Assembly: GCA_965370435.1 (NCBI GenBank)
Contig: CBDUUP010000226.1
Coordinates: forward strand, 1 to 7,502
Direction: 5' to 3'
DNA: 7,502 nucleotides
Source of the DNA: CBDUUP01 sp965370435
GTDB lineage: Bacteria > Chloroflexota > Anaerolineae > Anaerolineales > UBA11579
The notes under the pieces were generated by a model. That model was given only the letters and a program-made list of their open reading frames with translations. It had not been told where the DNA came from and made no database searches. A program made the position numbers and the translations under genes. Positions 5,618 to 7,502 of this stretch are shown here, in pieces. The stretch's first letter is position 1; each line of letters opens with the position of its first letter.

Positions 5618-7502
5618 ATGCCAAACGGATACCACGGCAAGATACTGCACGTTCATTTGAACGACCTATCCCTGGAAGTTGAAACACCCTCCGAGGAATT
5701 TTACCGCACCTACATGGGCGGCAGCGCGCTGGGAGTGTATTACTTGCTGAAGAACACCCCGGCAGGCGCGGATGCCCTGGGGCCGGAGAATACCCTGGTG
5801 TTGGCGCTCAGCGTGCTGACCGGCGCGCCGATCTCCGGCCAAAGCCGGATGACCTCTGTTGCCAAATCGCCTCTCACCGATGCGGTGGGCGACGCCCAAA
5901 GCGGCGGATTCTTCCCCGCGGAGATGAAGTTCTCCGGGTATGACGCTATCGTCATCCACGGAAAGGCTGAAAAGCCGGTTTACTTGTGGATCAAAGATGG
6001 AGAGGCTGAACTGCGCCCGGCAGACCACCTCTGGGGCAAAACCACCGGCGAAGTGGAAGACCTCCTCCAGGAGGAGCTAGAGGACAAAAAAATCCAGATC
6101 TGTCAGACCGGGTTGGGGGGCGAAAACGGCGTGCGTTACGCCGCTCTCATCAACATGGCCAACCGGGCCAACGGGCGCACCGGCATGGGCGCGGTCATGG
6201 GCAGCAAGAACCTCAAGGCCGTGGTGGTGCGCGGTAAAATGCGCCCCTCCCTGGCCGATTCCAAAGGGCTGAACGAATTGTCCCGTTGGGGAGCCAAGGA
6301 ATTCCCCGAATCGGACGTGTACGGTCTGGGGCTATTGGGAACGGCTGAAATCGTCGGCTACCAAAACGAAGTAGGCGGTTTGCCCACCCGAAACTGGGAC
6401 AGCGGGACCTTTGAGGGCTGGGAAGCCATTGACGGCAAGACCATGGCCAATACCATCCTCAAAAAGCGCGACACCTGCTACGCATGCACGGTGCGCTGCA
6501 AACGGGTTGTGGAAGTCACCGAAGGCCCTTACAAAGTAGATCCCCGCTACGGCGGCCCGGAGTATGAAACCCTGGCTACCTTCGGCTCCTACTGCGGGAT
6601 TGATAACCTGGAGGCGATATCTTACGCCAACCAATTGTGCAACATGTACGGTCTGGATACCATTTCCTGTGGGGCGACCATCGCCTGGGCGATGGATTGC
6701 TTTGAGCAAGGATTGCTCACCACCGAAGATACCGGCGGCATCGAATTACGCTACGGAGATGCGGACGCCATTATAAAGATGGTGGAGATGATCGCCCGGC
6801 GGGAGGGATTTGGGGACCTTCTGGCCGAGGGTTCGGCTCGCGCGGCGGAGCGCATCGGACGGGGCACTGAAGACCTGGTCGTGACGGCCAAGAAACAAGA
6901 GTTGCCCGCCCATATGCCCCAGGTCAAACCATCGGTGGGCTTGATCTACGCGCTCAATCCCTTCGGCGCGGACCACCAATCCCACGAGCATGACGGCTCC
7001 TATGCCGACTACCCAGAGCGGATGGCAACTATCGGCCTCACCGATTCCGAAGCCGCCGAGGGACTCAACGAGGCCAAAGTGCGCTACGCCTTGACCGTCC
7101 AATTCCTTTACTCGGCAATGGATACGGTCAACGTGTGCCAATTCGTGTATGGCTCTGCCTGGCAGCTCTACGGGGCTGACCAACTGGTCGAGATGATGCA
7201 GAAGATCACCGGTTGGGAGGTGGACGTGGAGGAAGTACTGCGGGCCGGAGAACGGCGGCTCAACCTGATGCGGGCTTTCAACGCCCGGGAGGGGTTTGGC
7301 CGAGAGGAAGATAAACTTCCCAAGAAGATGTACAAGGCTCTCCAGGGCGGGGCCAGCGACGGCGTAAAACTGTCGGAGGCGGAACTCGAAACCGCCAAGG
7401 ATATATATTATCAGATGGCCGGATGGGACGGCACAACCGGCGTCCCAACCCGTGAAAAACTTGAAAGCCTGGACCTAGGCTGGGTCGCCGACATGCTGGA
7501 GG
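5618..7502 (+). CDS. aor: Aldehyde:ferredoxin oxidoreductase (tungsten/molybdopterin, AOR family), 3' end just cut
   Basis: The frame from ATG 5618 (GGAGGT at 5608-5613) is open to the right edge, giving 628 visible residues. AOR proteins are usually about 600-640, so only a few codons are missing. AOR enzymes oxidise aldehydes to acids using a bis-pyranopterin tungsten centre and one 4Fe-4S cluster, passing electrons to ferredoxin. Cluster ligands are visible as CYACTVRC (Cys287, Cys290, Cys294) plus Cys507 in DTVNVCQF. Other family features are FYRTYMGGSALG near 28-39, GQSRMTS at 74-80, SGGFFPAEMKFSGYDAIVIHGK at 95-116, GRTGMGAVMGSKNLKA at 186-201, GPEYET at 313-318 and ADHQSHEH at 451-458. 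Glu315 or Glu317 and His453 probably match the active-site Glu and His of the Pyrococcus enzyme. It is not secreted; a cytoplasmic site is expected. It lies 90 bases after the aminotransferase, behind a hairpin, so it may be expressed partly on its own. The particular aldehyde is unknown. Confidence 0.96.
   Translation, partial: MPNGYHGKILHVHLNDLSLEVETPSEEFYRTYMGGSALGVYYLLKNTPAGADALGPENTLVLALSVLTGAPISGQSRMTSVAKSPLTDAVGDAQSGGFFPAEMKFSGYDAIVIHGKAEKPVYLWIKDGEAELRPADHLWGKTTGEVEDLLQEELEDKKIQICQTGLGGENGVRYAALINMANRANGRTGMGAVMGSKNLKAVVVRGKMRPSLADSKGLNELSRWGAKEFPESDVYGLGLLGTAEIVGYQNEVGGLPTRNWDSGTFEGWEAIDGKTMANTILKKRDTCYACTVRCKRVVEVTEGPYKVDPRYGGPEYETLATFGSYCGIDNLEAISYANQLCNMYGLDTISCGATIAWAMDCFEQGLLTTEDTGGIELRYGDADAIIKMVEMIARREGFGDLLAEGSARAAERIGRGTEDLVVTAKKQELPAHMPQVKPSVGLIYALNPFGADHQSHEHDGSYADYPERMATIGLTDSEAAEGLNEAKVRYALTVQFLYSAMDTVNVCQFVYGSAWQLYGADQLVEMMQKITGWEVDVEEVLRAGERRLNLMRAFNAREGFGREEDKLPKKMYKALQGGASDGVKLSEAELETAKDIYYQMAGWDGTTGVPTREKLESLDLGWVADMLE

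Noticed and set aside
5666..7398. Several short minus-strand frames and a + frame at 6564-6776 inside the AOR gene
   Set aside because: The AOR frame is open throughout and carries all cluster-ligand cysteines, so these are shadows.

Overview
The window reads as a single catabolic gene block on the + strand of an anaerobic bacterium. It has five enzyme genes behind the end of an Lrp/AsnC-type regulator. Base composition is moderately GC-rich and every gene has a recognisable Shine-Dalgarno site. A tungsten/molybdopterin aldehyde:ferredoxin oxidoreductase points to an anaerobic, ferredoxin-using lifestyle. Gene content plus the intergenic composite hairpin would suit an Anaerolineae-like Chloroflexota or a similar sediment/subsurface anaerobe. 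That placement is an impression only; nothing in the window fixes the taxon.

Layout: 1-317 is the C-terminal ligand-sensing (RAM) half of an Lrp/AsnC-family protein, cut by the left edge. 381-1838 is an NAD(P)-dependent aldehyde dehydrogenase of the betaine-aldehyde/semialdehyde type. 1909-2913 is an ornithine cyclodeaminase/mu-crystallin family protein. 2922-2970 is a perfect 15-bp inverted repeat with a second hairpin in its loop. 3026-4183 is a saccharopine-dehydrogenase-family protein that most resembles lysine 6-dehydrogenase-like members. 4217-5527 is a class III PLP aminotransferase of the glutamate-1-semialdehyde-aminomutase-like branch. 5538-5572 is a strong hairpin, followed by a consensus -10 box. 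5618 to the right edge is an aldehyde ferredoxin oxidoreductase, complete except for its last few codons.

How the genes could work together (inference): an amino-acid-responsive regulator sits beside two Rossmann enzymes of families that act on amino acids or cyclic imines, a PLP aminotransferase and two unrelated aldehyde-oxidising enzymes, one NAD(P)-linked and one ferredoxin-linked. This looks like a pathway that oxidises an amino acid, plausibly lysine or another diamino or omega-amino acid, through aldehyde/cyclic-imine intermediates. I do not know a characterised pathway with this exact gene set, so its substrate is the main open question. No RNA genes, CRISPR arrays, insertion sequences or minus-strand genes could be supported. 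All intergenic gaps are shorter than about 115 bases.
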